Source: Hyperoodon ampullatus
Taxonomy: Eukaryota; Chordata; Mammalia; Artiodactyla; Ziphiidae
NCBI GenBank assembly: GCA_949752795.1
Contig: CATKHW010000009.1
Span: forward strand, 1,550,001 to 1,614,000
Direction of reading: 5' to 3'
DNA length: 64,000 nucleotides
Part shown: positions 22,906 through 38,031 of the stretch, piece by piece
Position numbering within the stretch: the stretch's first letter is position 1
Layout of the letters: every line of letters starts with the position of its first letter
Program-made: the position numbers and the translations under genes
The notes under the pieces: model-generated
The model's database searches: none
Told to the model about the DNA's origin: nothing
Seen by the model: only the letters and a program-made list of their open reading frames with translations

Positions 22906-24574
22906 CCATTGCATCATTGTCGAAGTTGTGCCCCTCTTCCTGTGCTTTAAAGGCAATTCCAATGTACCTCTTGAAATCTGATTCATGCTATTCTGGCTCG
23001 CTTTCAAGTCCACCCCGTTGCCTTCCCTCAACCGATTTTTGGATGATTGTTGTCCGTTGTTACTCTGCCAGTTTGTGAATTGCGGTGCCCCTGAGCTCCA
23101 TTTTTCAACTCGTTTTTGTGAGCTGACCGCAAGTCCAAAATTTTGGTTCGGGTCCTATACTGATTCCCGGCGGGTGACTGAGACTTGGGTTAATTCTTCT
23201 TCCTGCCAGGAAATTAGAGTGACATGTGCCCGTCCAAATGCCTAACATCTACTCTCTCATTGATTCTCCCTCTTCCCTTTCATCCTCTGCCAAATTGGCA
23301 ACCTGTGCGAACCAGGAGGTTAAAGGGGCTGTCTCTCCATGTTGGGAGATTGATAGTAAAGCAGTTGGAAAGTGAAACCGGAGCACCAAGAGAGGGATTA
23401 TTCGTTGAGATTTAGAAATATTTCGTATTCACAGTGTGTCCATTCTCTAGGTTTCCTGTACATGTTATAACTGTAGGAGTATTCCCTTCAACATGGAGAG
23501 TTGGGACCCGTGGAATGTGTGCCACGCATTATTGCTTTAAATGGTCTGCATTTGCTCACCGAATCTCACCAATCCTCTCAGTCCCAAGTGTCCAGCCTTA
23601 TGCCATATCCAGCTGTCTTTGTACATAGGGTCATTCCGGGGTTCATCACAGATCCTGAAGGAATTGTAAAGGATTTCCCTGATTTTTTGTTTTGTTTGTG
23701 AAATTCCTTTTTAGAATGGGTTTGAGCTGATTCTCACTGCCATGTTCATGTGAGTCTAGACACACTTGATTCCCTTACAGAGACATATCAATACATAGGT
23801 TTTAAGATTTTTACTAGTCAGATATTTTCCTCTGCGGGAAATATGGGGTTTCGAGTTACTTTCACTTAGGAAGTTTTAGGTCTTTTCTACTCCGTAGTTG
23901 GTTTTTGGAACGGTACATGTACTAATATCAAACTCTGGTTTTATGCATCACCCCACCTCTCCTTCCCCCTTAAGCAGGCATAAGAGTTTTTTCTCAATGT
24001 GAGAGTCTGTTCTCTTTCCTAACTCACTTCATGTGAGCCATGTTTACAGGATCTTCATAAGTGATATCTTAGGATAAGTTTCTTTTTCTCTCTGACTTAT
24101 TTCACTTAGAATCATCGTACCTGAATCCACTCATTTTGCTGCTACAGGCCTTATGATATTGATTTCATGGCTGAGGGATATTCCATCATACGTAAATACC
24201 ACAATTTCTTGAACCATTTTTGTCTTTCCTGGGATATTTCAGGTGTACCCAAGTTGAGGTTCTTGTAAGCAGTGTAGCTCTAAATGGTGGGGTGACTCTG
24301 TATTATTCATTTTCAGTTTTCCAAGGTATATTCCTTAGACTGGAATTGCCCTTGGCTCTTTAGCTCTGTTGTTTACTTGTTGTAGGGAACACAATGCACT
24401 CCTCCAGAGAGGCAGTTGGCAATTTACATCCTGCCCATCAGCATAACTAGGCTCCCAGTTCTCCAGTGCCTGTCTTGCCTTTCTGGTGTTTACACATTTT
24501 GCGGATGTCCTTTTTGACCGGTGGGAAGTGATACTTCTTTGTAGTGCAGATTTGCATTTCCCGCTTCCTTGCTT

Positions 24575-24642
24575 GGCCCAAAAGGTCGTATGCGTTTTCT
24601 CCTGAATATATTCAGGAAAAAATGCATACATCCTTTTTGGCC
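24575..24642. repeat. Monomer M12 palindrome
   Basis: Centred at 24608/24609. Core intact on the left; right arm has AGGAAAAAATGCATACATCC, giving several mismatches. Outer GGCC ends still pair. Confidence 0.9.
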
Positions 24643-25807
24643 AAGTGCATCATTGTCGAAGTTGTGCCCCTCTTCCTGTGCTTTAAATCAATTCCAATGT
24701 ACCTCTTGAAATCTGATTCCTGCTATTCTGGCTATCTTTCAAGTCTGCCACTTTGCCTTCTCTCAACAGATTTTTGGACGATTGTTGTCCTTTATTACTC
24801 TGCCATTTTGTGAATTGCTGTGCCCTGAGCTCCATTATTCAACTCGCTTTTGTGAGCTGACGTCAAGTCCAAAATTTAGGTTCAGGACCTATATTGGTTC
24901 CCGTTGGGTGGCTGAGACTTTGGTTAATTCTTCTTCCTGCCGGGAAATTAGAGTGACATGTGCCCGTCCAAATGCCTAACAGCTACTCTCTCATTGGTTC
25001 TCCCTCTTCCCTTTCACCTTCTGCCAATTTGGCAACCTCTGCGAACCAGGAGTTTAAAGCGGCTGTCTCTCCAAGTTGGGAGATTGATAGTAAAGCAGTT
25101 GGAAACTCAATCCGGAGCACCAGGATAGGGACTATTAGTTGAGTTTTAGAATCTTTTCATATTCACAGTGTGTGCATTCTCTACGTTTCCCATACATGTT
25201 ATAACTGTAGTGATATTCCCTTTTACTTGGCGAGTTGGGACCCATGGAATTGGTGGCATTCATTATTGCTTTAAACGGTCTGCATTTTCTCGTTCAATCT
25301 CACCAATCCTCTCAGTCAAAAGTGTCCAGCCTTATGTCTCATCCAGCTGTCGTTTTAGATAGGGTCATTCCAGGTTTCTTCAGAACACCTGAAGGAATTG
25401 TATTAGGATTTCCCAGTTTTTTTCTTTTGTTTTTGAAAATCATTTATATAATGAGGTTGAGCTGATTTTCACTGATGTGTTTATGCTGGTCTAGACACAC
25501 TTGATTCCCTTACGGATACATATCAATACATAGGTATTAAGATTCTTACTAGTCATATATATTCCTCTTCGGGAATAGGGCTGTTGAGTCCCGTTCACTG
25601 AGGAAGGAGTAGCTCTTGTCTATTCTGTATTTGGATTATGCAACGGTACCTGTGCTTATATCAAACTCTGGTTTTGTGCATCTCCCCACCTCTCCTTTCC
25701 CCTTAAGCAGGCATAAGTATGATTTCTAAATGTGAGACTCTGTTCTCTTTCCTAATTCAGTTCATGTGTAGCCATGTTTACATTTCCTTCATAAGTGATA
25801 TCTTATG

Positions 25808-28800
25808 TCAGAATGCTCCACGGCTCTTGTCATCATAATGCTCCATGATGCTCATCATCACAATTATCCATGGCCTTCTCATCACAATGCTCCACCGTCT
25901 TGCCATCACATTGCTCCATGTCCTGGTCATCACAATGCTCCATGTCCCTTGTCATCACAATTCTCCACCTCTTTGTCGTCACAATGCTCCCTGACACTCC
26001 TCATCACAAAGTTACATGCACTTGTCATCACAATTCTCCATGCACTTGTCATCGCAATGCTCCCTGACCCATATCATAGCATGCTCCATATGCTTGTCAT
26101 CACAATGCTTCATGACATTGTTATAAAAATTCTCAATGTCCCTTGTCACGACAGTGCTCCATGCCAATATCATCACAATGCTCCATGACACTTGTCATCA
26201 CAATGCTCCAGACACTTGTCATCACAATGCTCCAGTCCCTTGTTATCACAATGCTCCATGACCTCTGTCATCACAATGTTCCCTGAAAACTGTCATCACA
26301 GTGCTCCATGCCCCTTGTCAGTACAGTGCTCCATGATGCTCGTCATCACAATTACCCAAGGTCTTCTCATCACAATGCTTCAGGGTTTTACCATCACAAT
26401 GCTCCATGCCCTGGTCATCTCAATGCTCCATGACCATTGTCATCACAATTCTCCACATCCTAGTCATCACAGTGCTCCTTGACACTTCTCCTCACAATGT
26501 GATATGCTCTTGTCATCACAATTCTGCATGCACTTGTCATCACAATGCTTCAGGACCCCTGTCATCGCAAGCTCCATGCACTTGTCATCACAATGTTTCA
26601 AGACCTGGTCATTAAAATTCTCTATGGCCCTTGTCATCACAATGATCCATGATCTTGTCATCACAATGCTCCTTTACCTTTGTTATCACAATCCTCCATG
26701 ACACTTGGCATTACAATGCTCCATGTCATTGGCATCACAATGGAACATGAAATATGTCATCACAATGCTCCAAGTCCTTGTCATCACAATGCTCCAAGTC
26801 CTTTTCAAAAGAATGCTCCATGCCCTTGTCATCACAATGATCCATGACCTCTGTCATCACAATGTTCCCTTTCACCTGTCATCACAGTGCTCCATGCCAC
26901 TTGTCAGTACAGTGCTCCATGATGCTCGTCATCACAATTACCCAAGGTCCTCTCATCACAATGCTTCAGGGATTTACCATCAAAATGCTCCATGCCCCTG
27001 TCATCACAATGCTCCATGCCCTTGACATCCCAATGCTCCATGACCGCTGTTATCACAATGCTCCGTGACTCCATTCATCACAATGCTTCATGATCTTTGT
27101 CATCACAGTGGTCAATGCCCACATCATCACAAGGCTCTGTGACCTCTGTCACCACAATGCTCCATGAACTTTGCATCACAATGCTCCATGACCCTTGTCA
27201 TCACAATGCTCCATGCCTTTCTCAGCACAATACGCAAAGACACTTGTCATCACAATGCTCCATGCGCTTGTCAACACAATGCTCCACCAGCTTGTCATCA
27301 CAATAATCCATGCACTTCTCATCAAAATGCTCTGTCACCACTGATATCACAGTGTTCCATAACTACTCATCACAATAGTCCCTCACCCTTCTCATCACAA
27401 TGTTCCATGACCCCTGTCATCACAATACTACATTCCCTTATCATCACAATGCTCCATAACACATGTCATCAAAATGCTCCATAACTTTTGTCATCACAAA
27501 GCTCAATGACCCTTGGCATCACAATGCTCCATGTCATTGTCATCACAATGCTCCAGGAACCTTCTCATCACATTTCTTCATGCCCTTGTCATCACAGATG
27601 TCCATGACGCTTGTCATCACAATGCTCGATGCCCTTCTCATAACAATGCTCCATGCCCTTGTCATTACAGTCCCCCATGAACCCTGTACCACAGTGTTCC
27701 AGGCCCTTGTCATCACAATGCTCCAGGCCCACTCTCATCACAATAATCCATGAAACATTTCAGACCAATGCCCCATGGCCTTGTCATCACAATGCTCCAT
27801 TACCCCTGTCATAACAATGCTCTATGATCCCAGTCATCACAATATTCAACAGCCTTGTCATCACAAGGCTCCATGACCCTTGTCATCACAAGGCTCCATA
27901 CACATGAAATCACAATGCTCCATGCCCTTGTCATCACAAAGCTCCATGATGCATGTCTTCAGAATGCTCCATGGCCTTCTCATCACAATGCACCATTCCC
28001 TTGTCATCAGAATGCTCCACGACCCCTGTAATCACAATGCTCCATGCCCATTTTCATTAGAATGCTCCATGAGAATGTCATCACAACGCTCCATGGTTTT
28101 CTCATCACAATGCTCCAGGACCTTGTTATCACAATGCTCCTTTCTCTTGTCATCACAATGCTCCATGACTCCTGTCATCACAATACTCCATGAACATTTT
28201 CAGCCCAATGTTCCATGACATTCTCATCACAATACTCCATGACACCTGTCATCACAATGCTCCATGACCAATGTCATCACAACCCTCCATGACCCCCGAC
28301 AACACAATGATCCGGGACTCTTGTCATCAAAATGCTCCATGACACTTGTCATCACAATGATCCATGCCCTTGTCATCCCAACGCTCCATGACCCCGTAAT
28401 CACAATGCTCCGTGACGCTTGTCATCACAGTGCTCCATGACACTTGTCATCACAATGCTCCATGCCTTTGTCATCAAAATGCTCCATGGCGTTTTCATCA
28501 CAATGCTCCATGCCCTTCTCATCACAATGCACCACAACCTTGTCATCAAAATGCTCCATGACCTTTGTCATCACAAAGCTCCATGACCCCTGTCATCACA
28601 ATGCTCCAAACCTTTGTGATCACAATGTTCCATAACACTTGTCATCAAAACGCTCCATGATGCCTGTCATCACAAAACGCCATGCCCTTGTCATCACAAT
28701 GCTCCATGACCTTTGTCATCAGAATTCTCAATACACTTGTCATCACAATGCTCCCTAACCCTTTTCTTAAGAATGCTCCTTGAAACCTGTCATGAAAAAG

Positions 28801-31800
28801 CTCCATGTGTTTTTCATCAGAATGCTCCATGCCCTTTTCATCACAATGCTCCATGCCATTGTCATTATAATACTCCACAAGCTTGTCATCAGAATGCTCC
28901 ATGACACTTGTCATCACAATGCTCCATGACCTCTGTCATCACAATTCTCCATAACACCTGTCATCACAATGTTCCATGCCCCTTGTCGTTACAGTGCTCC
29001 ATGACACTCATCTTCACAATTATCCATGGTCTTCTCATCACAATGCTCCACGGTCTTGCCATCACAATGCTGCATGCCCTGGTCATCACAGTGCTCCATG
29101 TCTTTGGTGATCACAATTCTCCACGTCCTTGGCATCACTACGCTCCATGACACTTCTACTCACAGTGTTATATGCTTTGTCATCACAATTCTCTATGCAC
29201 TTTTAATCGCAATGCTCCATGACCCCTGTCATAGCAAGCTCCATGTGGTTGTCATCACAATGCTTCATGAATTATCATCAAAATTATCAATGGCCCTTGT
29301 CATCACAATGGTCCATGCCCTCCTCATCACAATGCTCCAAGCCTATGTCATCACAATGCTCTATTACCTTTGTCATCACAATCCTCCATGACACTTGGCA
29401 TCACAATGCTCCATGCCATTGGCATCACAATGGACCATGACATATGTCATCACAATGTTCCCTGACACCAGTCTTCACAATGCTCCATGCCCTTGTCATC
29501 ACTATGCTCCATGCCCTTGTCATCACAATGCACCATGCCCACTGTCATCACAATAATCCATGAAACTTGTCAGACCAATGCTCCATGCCCCTGTCATCAC
29601 AATGCTCCATGCCCTTTTCATCACAATGCTCCAAGAACCCTGTAATCACAATGCTCTATGCCCCTTTTCATCAGAATGCTCCTTGAGACTTTTCAGCACA
29701 AGGGTCCATGGTCTTCTCATCACAATCCTCCAGAACCTTGTCATCACAATTCTCCATTACCTTGACATCATAATATTCTATGACACCTGTCATCTCAATA
29801 CTCCATGAATATTTTCAGCCCAATTCTCCATGACATTCTCATCACAATGTTTCATGACCCATGTCATCACAATGCTCCATGAACACTGGCATCAAAATGC
29901 TCCATGATCATTGTCATCACAATGATCCATGCCCTTGTCATCCCAGTGTTCCATGGCCCCTGTAATCACAATGATCTGTGACGCTTGTCATCACATTGCT
30001 CCGTGACCCTTGTCATCACAATGCTCCATGCCTTTGTCAGCAAAATGCTACATTACCTTGTCATCACAATGCTCCATGCGCTCGTCATCATAATTCTCCA
30101 TTACCATTGTCATCAAAATCCTCCATGAACGTTGGGATCACATTGCTTCATGCCCTTGTCATCAAAATGCTCCATGCTCCTTGAAATCAAAATGATCCAT
30201 GACCTCTGTCATCACAATGCTCCAAACACTTGTGATCACAATGTTCTATAACACTTGTCATCACAACACACTTTGATGCCTGTCATCACAATTATCCATG
30301 GACTTCTCATGACAATGCTCCATGACATTTGTCATCACAATGCTCAATACACTTGTCATCACAATGCTCCCTGTCACTTCTCATCAGAATGCTCCTTGAA
30401 CCGTGTCATGAAAAGGCTCCATGCCCCTTTCATCACAATGCCCGATGCCATTGTCACCACAATACTTCACAAGCTTCTCATCAGTATCCTCCATGACCCT
30501 AGTCATCACAATGATCCATGACCCCTGTCATCACAATGCTCCATGCCCCTTGTCATTACAGTGCTCCATGATGCTCGTCATCACAATTATCCATGGTCTT
30601 CTCATCACAATGCTCCACGGTCTTGCCATCACAATGCTCCATGTGCCTTGTCATTACAATACTCCACGTCCTTGTCATCACAATGATCCTTAACACTTCT
30701 TATAACAATGTTACATGATCTTGTCTTCACAATTCTCCATGCACTTGTCATCACAATGCTCTATGACCACAGTCATAGCAAGCTCTATGTGCTTTTCATC
30801 ACAATGCTTCACGACGTTTTCATCAAAATTCTCAATGGCCCTTGTCATCACAATGCTCCATTCCCTTGCCATCACAATGCTCCATGACCATTGTCATCAC
30901 AATGTTCCAAGCCCTTGTCATCAAAATGCTCCATTACCTTTGTCATCACAACCCTCCATGACACTTGCTATCACAATGCTCCATGCCATTGTCATCACAA
31001 TGGACAATGACATATGTCATCACAATGCTCCCTGACACCTGTCATCACAGTGCTCCGTGACTCCAGTTATCTCAATGCTTCATGACCTCTGTCATCACAA
31101 TGCTCCAAACCCTTGTGATCACCATGTTCCATAACACTTGTCATCATAACGCTCCATGATGCCTGTCATCACAATACTCCATGCCCTTGCCATCACAATG
31201 CTCCATGAACTTTGTCATCACAATGCTCAATACACCTGTCATCACAATGCTCCCTGACACTTTTCCTCAGAATGCTCCTCGAAACCTGTCATGAAAAGGC
31301 TCCATGCCTTTTTCATCACAATGCTCCATGCCCTTTTTCTCACAATGCTCCAAACCCCTGTCATCACAATGCTCCATTAACTTTGTCATCACATTCCTCC
31401 ATGACACTTGGCATCACAATGCTCCATGATCCCTGTCATCACAATGCTCCATGACACCTGTCATCACAATGCTCCATGCCCCTTGTCATTACAGTGCTCC
31501 GTGACGCTCGTCATCACAAATATCCATGATCTTCTCATCACAATGCTCCACGGTCTTTCCATCACAATGCTCCATGACACTTCTCATCACAATGTTACAT
31601 GCTCTTGTCATCACAATTCTCCATGCATTTGTCATCGCAATGCTCAATGAGCCCTGTCATTGCAAGCTCCATGTGCTTTTCATCACAATGCTTCACGAAA
31701 TTGTCATCAAAATTCTCAATGGCCCTTGGCATCACAATCCTCCATGCCCTTGTCATCAAAATGCTCCATGACCCTTGTCCTCACAATGCTCCAAAGCCCT

Positions 31801-34800
31801 GTCATCACAATGATCCATTAACTTTGTCATCACATTCCTCCATGAACCTTGGCAACACAGTGCTCCATGCCATTGTCATCAAAATGCTCCATGAACACTC
31901 TCATCACATTGTTCCATGCAGTTGTCATCACAGTCTCCATGATGATTTTCATCACAATCCTCAATGCTCTTCTTAACACAATGCTCCATGCCCTTTTCAT
32001 TACAATCCGCCATGACCCATGTATCACAGTGTTCCATGCCCTTGTCATCACAATGCTCCATGCCCCCTCTCATCACAATAATCCATGAAACATTTCAGAC
32101 CAATGCTCCATGCCCTTGTCATCAAAATGCTCCATTAACCCTGTTATAACAATGCTCCATGACACCTGCCATTACAATGTTCCACGGCCTTGTCATCACA
32201 AGGCTCCATAACCCTTGTCATCACAATGCTCCATGTCCTTGTCATCACAAAGCTCCATGACGCATGTCATCAGAATACTCCATGGCCTTCTCATTCACGA
32301 TGCTCCATGCCCTTGTCATCACAATTCTTCTAGACCCCTGTAATCACAATGCTCCATGCCACTTTTCATCTCAATGCTCCATGAACCGTGTCATCACAAT
32401 GCACCATGCCCATCAACATAATGCTTCATGCTATTGTCATCAAAATGAAATCAAAATGCTCCATGACCTCTGTCATCACAATGCTCCAAACCCTTGTGAT
32501 CACATTGTTCCACAACACTTGACATTGCAACGCTCCATATTACCTGTCATCACAATACTCCATGCCCGTGTCATCACAATGCTCCATGAACTTTGTCATC
32601 ACAATGCACAATACACTTGTCATCACAATGCTCCCTGACACTTGTCGTCAGAATCCTCCTTGAAAACTTTCATGAAGAGCTCCATGCCTTTTCCATCACA
32701 ATGCTCCATGCCCTTTTCATCACAATGCTCCATGACCCCTCTCATCACAATTCTCCATGCACTTTTCATCGCAATGCACCATGTGCCCTGTCATAGCAAG
32801 CTCCGTGCACTTGTCAACACAATGCTTCCCGACGTTGGCATCAAAATTCTCACTGGCCCTTGTCATCACAATGCTCCATGACGCTTGTCATCACAATTAT
32901 CCATGGTCTTCTCATCACAGTGCTCCACGGTCTTGCCATCACAATGCTCCATGACACTTCTCATCACAATGTTACATGCTCTTTTCATCACAATTCTCCA
33001 TGCACTTGTCATTGCAATGCTCCATGACCCCTGGCATAGCAAGCTCCATGTGCTTTTCATCACAGTGCTTCACGAACTTGTCATCACAATTCTCAATGGC
33101 CCTTGTCATCACAATGCTCCATTACCGTTGTCATCACAATCCCCCATGACACGTGGCTTCACAATGCTCCATGTCATTGTCATCACAATGCACCATGACA
33201 TATGTCATCACAATGCTCCCTGACACCTGTCTTCACTATATTCCATGACCTGGTCATAACAATGCTCCATGCCCTTGTCATCACAATCTGCCATGCCCAC
33301 TATCATCACAATAATCTATGAAACTTGTCAGACAAATGCTCCATGGCCCTGTCATCACAATGCTCCATGCCATTGTCATCACAGTCCTCCGTGACTCCAG
33401 TCATCACATTGCTTCATGACCTTTGTCATCACAATGGTGCATGCCCTCCTCATCACAGTGCTCTTTGAAATTTGTCACCATAATTCTCCATGAACTTTTC
33501 ATCACAATGCTCTCTGACCCTTGTCATCACAATGCTCCATGCGCTTGTCAGAACAATGCTCCATGACCCATGTCATCACAATGTGCCATGCGATGGTCAT
33601 CACAATGTTCCACAACCTTATCTTCACAATGCTCCGTAAACATTGTCATCACAAAGCTCCATGCACTTCTCAACAAAATTCTCTTTCACCACTGATATCA
33701 AAATGTTCCATCACTAGTCATTACAATACTCCCTCACCCCTGTCATGACAATGTTCCACAGCCTTGTCATCACAAGGCTCCATGACCCTTGTCATCACAA
33801 TTCTCCATGATCCCTGTCATCACAAGACTCCATGGTCTTCTCAACACAATGCTCCAGGACCTACTCATCACAATGCTCGATTCCCTTTTCATCACAATGC
33901 TCCATGGCCCCTGTCATCACAATACTCCATGAACATTTTCAGCCCAATGATCCATGACCTTCTCATCACAATGCACCATGACCACTGTCATCACAATGAT
34001 CCATGACCACTGTCATCCCCACGCTCCATGAAGCTTCACAACACAATGATCCGGGAATCTTGTCATCAAAAATCTCCATGACACTTGTCATCACAATGAT
34101 CCATGCCCTTGTCATCCCAATGCTCCATGACAACTTTAATCAGAATGTTCCGTGAGGCTTGTCATCACAATGCTCCATGACCCTTGTCATCACAGTGCTG
34201 CATGGCCACTGTCATCACAATGCTCCATGCACTTGTCATCACAATGCTCCATGACACATGTCATCACAATGATCCGTGACTCCAGTCATCACAATGCTTC
34301 AAGACTTTGTCATCACAGTGGTCCATGCCCTCATCATCACAAGTCTCTGTAACCTTTGTCACCACAATGCTCAAGGAACTTTTCATTACAATGCTCTGTG
34401 ACCCTTGTCATCACAATGCTCCAACACCCCTGTAGTCACAATGCTCCATGCCCATTTTCATCTCAATGCTCCATGAACCCTGTCATCACAATGCACCGTG
34501 CCCATCACCATAATATTTCATGCTATTGTCATCACAATGAAATAAAAATGCTCAATGACCTCTGTCATCACAATGCACAAAACCCTTCTGATCACAATGT
34601 TCCATAACACTTGTCATCACAATGCCCCATGATGCTGGTCATCACAGTTATCCATAGTCTTCTCATCACAATGCTCCATGATCTTTGTCATCACAATGCT
34701 CAATACACTTATCATCACAATGCTCCCTGACAGTTGTCATCAGTATGCTCCTTGAACCCTGTCATGACAAGGCTCCATGCATTTTTGATCACAATGATCC

Positions 34801-35907
34801 ATTCCCTTTTCATCACAATGGTCCAAGACCCCTGTAATCACAATGCTCCATGTCCTTGTCATCACAAAGGTCCATGACGCATATCATCAGAATGCTCCAT
34901 TGCCTTCTCATCACAATGCTCCATGCCCTTGTAATCACATTGCTTCAAAACCCCTGTAATCTCAATGCTCCATGCAACTTTTCATCAGAATGCTCCATGC
35001 CCTTGTCATCACAAAGCTCCATGACACTTGTAATCGCAATGTTCCAAGTCCTTGTCATCAAAATGCTCCATTACCTTTGTCATCACAATCCACCATGACA
35101 CTTGGTATCACAATGCTCCATGCCATTGTAATCACAATGGACAATGACATATGTCATCACAATGCTCCCTGACACCTCTCTTCTCAATATTCCATGCCCT
35201 TGTCACCAAAATGCTCCATGCCCTTGTCATCTCAATGCTCCATGCCCACTTTCATCACAATAATACATGAAACTTGTCAGACCAATGTTCCATGCCCCTG
35301 TCATCACATTGCTCCATGCACTTGTCTTCACAATGCTCCATGACCCCTGTCTTCACAATGCTCCGTGACTCCGGCCATCACAATGATTCATCCCCTTTCT
35401 CATCACAATGGTCCATGCCCACTGTCATCACAATAATACATGAAACTTGTCAGACCAATGGTCCATGTCCTCTGTCATCACAATAATCCATGAAACTTGT
35501 CAGACCAATGTTCCATGCCCCTGTCATCAAATTGCTCCATGCCCTTGTCATCACAATGCTCCATGACCCCTGTCATCACAATGCTCCGTGACTCCAATCA
35601 TTACAATGATTCCTGACCTTTCTCATCACAATGATCCATGCCCTCGTCACACAAGGCTCTGTGATCTTTGTCACCACAATGCTCCATGAAATTTTCATCA
35701 CAATGCACTGTGTCCCTTGTCATCACAATGCTCCATGCCCTTGTCATCACAATGCTCCATGAAACCTGCCATCACAATGTTCCACGGCCTTGTCATCACA
35801 AGGCTCCATGACCCTTGTCATCACAATGCTCCAAGACCTCTGTAATCACAATTCTCCATGACACTTTTCATCTCAGTGCTCCATGAACACTGTCATCACA
35901 ATGCACC
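25808..35907 (+). repeat. Minisatellite block 1, irregular left part
   Basis: No clean long-period duplication seen by eye, but modules recur. The string ending in TCTTGCCATCACAATGCTCC, preceded by a TTATCCATGG box, appears near 25.87, 29.03, 30.60, 31.53 (variant) and 32.92 kb. A CATCA.CATAAT...GCTATTGTCATCA landmark appears near 32.41 and 34.50 kb. This suggests older, diverged higher-order repeats. Confidence 0.7.
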
Positions 35908-38031
35908 ATGCCCATCATCATAATGATTCATGCTATTGTCATCACAATGAAATCAAAATGCTCCATGTCCTCTGTCATCACAATGCTCCAAACCCTTCTG
36001 ATCACAATGTTCCATATCACTTGTCATCACATGCCCCATGACGCTCGTCATCACAATTATGCAAGGTCTTCTCATCACAGTGCTCCATGACCTATGTCAC
36101 CACAATGCTCAATACACTTGGCATCACAATGCTCGCTGACACTTGTCATCAGTATGCTCCTTGAACACTGTCACGACAAGGCTCCATGCCTTTTTCATCA
36201 CAATGATCCATTCCCTTTTCATCACAATGCTCCAAGACCCCTGTTATCACAATGCTCCGTGACTCCAGTCATCACAATGCTTCATGACATTTGTCATCAC
36301 AGTGGTCCATGACCTCAACACACAAAGCTCTGTGACATTTGTCACCACAATGCTCCATGAAATTTTTATAACAATGCTCTGTGACCCTTGTCATCACAAA
36401 GCTCCATGCCTTTGTCTGCACAATGCTCCATGACGCTTGTCATCACAATGCTCGATGTGCGTGTCAGCACAATGCTCCATAACCCATGTCATCACAATGC
36501 ACCATGCACTTGTCATCACAATGCTCCACATCCTTGTCATCAAAATGCTCCATAAACCTTGTCATCACAATGCTCCATGCACTTCTCCTCAAAATGCTTT
36601 CTCACCACTGATATCACAATGTTCCCTCACTAGTCATCACAATACTCCCTCACCCCTGTCATCACAATATTCCATGACCCCTGTAATCACAATTCTCCAT
36701 GCCCTTGTCATCACAAAGCTCCATGAAGCATGTCATCAGAATGCTCCTTGGCCTTCTCATCACATTGCTCCATGCCCTTGTCATCACAATGCTCCAACAC
36801 CCCTGTAATCACAATGCTCCATGCCCCTTTTCATCCCAGTGCTCCATGAACCCTGTCATCCGAATGCACCCTGCCCATCACCATAATATTTCATGCTATT
36901 GACATCACAATGAAACCAAAATGCTCAATGACCTCTGTCATCACAATGCACCAAACCCTTCTGATCACAATGTTCCATAACACTTGTCATCACAATTCCC
37001 CATGATGCTGGTCATCACAATTATCCATTTTCTTCTCATCGCAATGCTCCATGATATTGGTCATCACAATGCTCAATTCACTTATCATCACAATGCTCCC
37101 TGACAGTTGTCATCAGTATGCTCCTTGAACCCTGTCATGACAAGGCTCCATGCATTTTTCATCACAATGATCCATTCACATTTCATCACAATGGTCCAAG
37201 ACCCCTGTAATCACAATGCTCCATGTCCTTGTCATCACAAAGCTCCATGACGCATGTCATCAGAATGCTCCATTGCCTTCTCATCACAATGCTCCATGCC
37301 CTTGTAATCACATTGCTTCAAAACCCCTGTAATCTCAATGCTCCATGCACCTTTTCATCAGAATGCTCCATGCCCTTGTCATCACAATGCTAAATGACCC
37401 TTGTCATCGCAATGTTCCAAGCCCTTGTCATCAAAATGCTCCATTACCTTTGTCATCACAATCCTCCATGACACTTGGTATCACAATGCTCCATGCCATT
37501 GTCATCACAATGGACAATGACATATGTCATCACAATGCTCCCTGACACCTGTCTTCACAATATTCCATGACCTTGTCATCACAATGTTCCATGCCCTTGT
37601 CATCTCATGTGCCATGCCCACTGTCATCACAATAATCCATGAAACATGTCAGACCAATGTTCCATGCCCCTGTCATCACAGTGCTCCATGCCCTTGTCAT
37701 CACAATGCTCCGTGACTCCAGTCATTACAATGATTCCTGACCTTTCTCATCACAGTGATCCATGCCCTCGTCACACAAGGCTCTGTGATCTTTGTCACCA
37801 CAATGCTCCATGAAATTTTCATCACAATGCACTGTGTCCCTTGTCATCACAATGCTCCATGCCCTTGTCATCACAATGCTCCATGAACCCTGCCATCACA
37901 ATGTTCCACAGCCTTGTCATCACAAGGCTCCAAGACCCTTGTCATCACAATGCTCCAAGACCTCTGTAATCACAATTCTCCATGCCACTTTTCATCTCAG
38001 TGCTCCATGAACACTGTCATCACAATGCACC
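35908..38031 (+). repeat. Minisatellite higher-order unit U1 (2,124 bp)
   Basis: Starts at the landmark ATGCCCATCATCATAATG, which is followed by an atypical tract (GCTATTGTCATCACAATGAA). A second, variant landmark (GCCCATCACCATAATATTTC) lies about 0.96 kb in, so the unit is built of two related halves. Confidence 0.88.

Larger units (their letters stand above)
9886..25807 (+). repeat. Central L1-derived satellite array, about 9 monomers of ~1,736 bp
   Basis: Palindrome centres fall at 10735, 12485, 14219, 15953, 17689, 19425, 21164, 22872 and 24608, giving spacings of 1750, 1734, 1734, 1736, 1736, 1739, 1708 and 1736. All monomers share one orientation. The first (9.9-12.0 kb) is visibly diverged; the others are alike with a few shared variants between neighbours (15.9 and 17.7 kb monomers are especially close). 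The array starts at the end of L1 copy 2 through a TGTTTATGCCA overlap and ends at TCTTATG (25801-25807), where the minisatellite begins. I take it to be the common cetacean satellite, from memory of its size and L1 relationship. Small open frames recurring once per monomer are not genes. Confidence 0.9.

Noticed and set aside
12352..24979. Recurring open frames once per monomer, for example MQICIA...FSPEYIQEKTHTP and MCPFSRFPVHVI
   Set aside because: They recur because the satellite repeats; they cross the palindrome and L1-derived junk, shift or break in several monomers and match no family I recognise.
9886..25807. CENP-B box in the satellite
   Set aside because: No TTCGnnnnAnnCGGG match was noticed in the monomers read; TTTCGTATTCACAG is only a superficial likeness.
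25808..27000. CRISPR-like array (short repeats with short variable parts)
   Set aside because: Units abut without distinct spacers, the variable part is a few bases of drift, and the context is mammalian satellite and LINE DNA.
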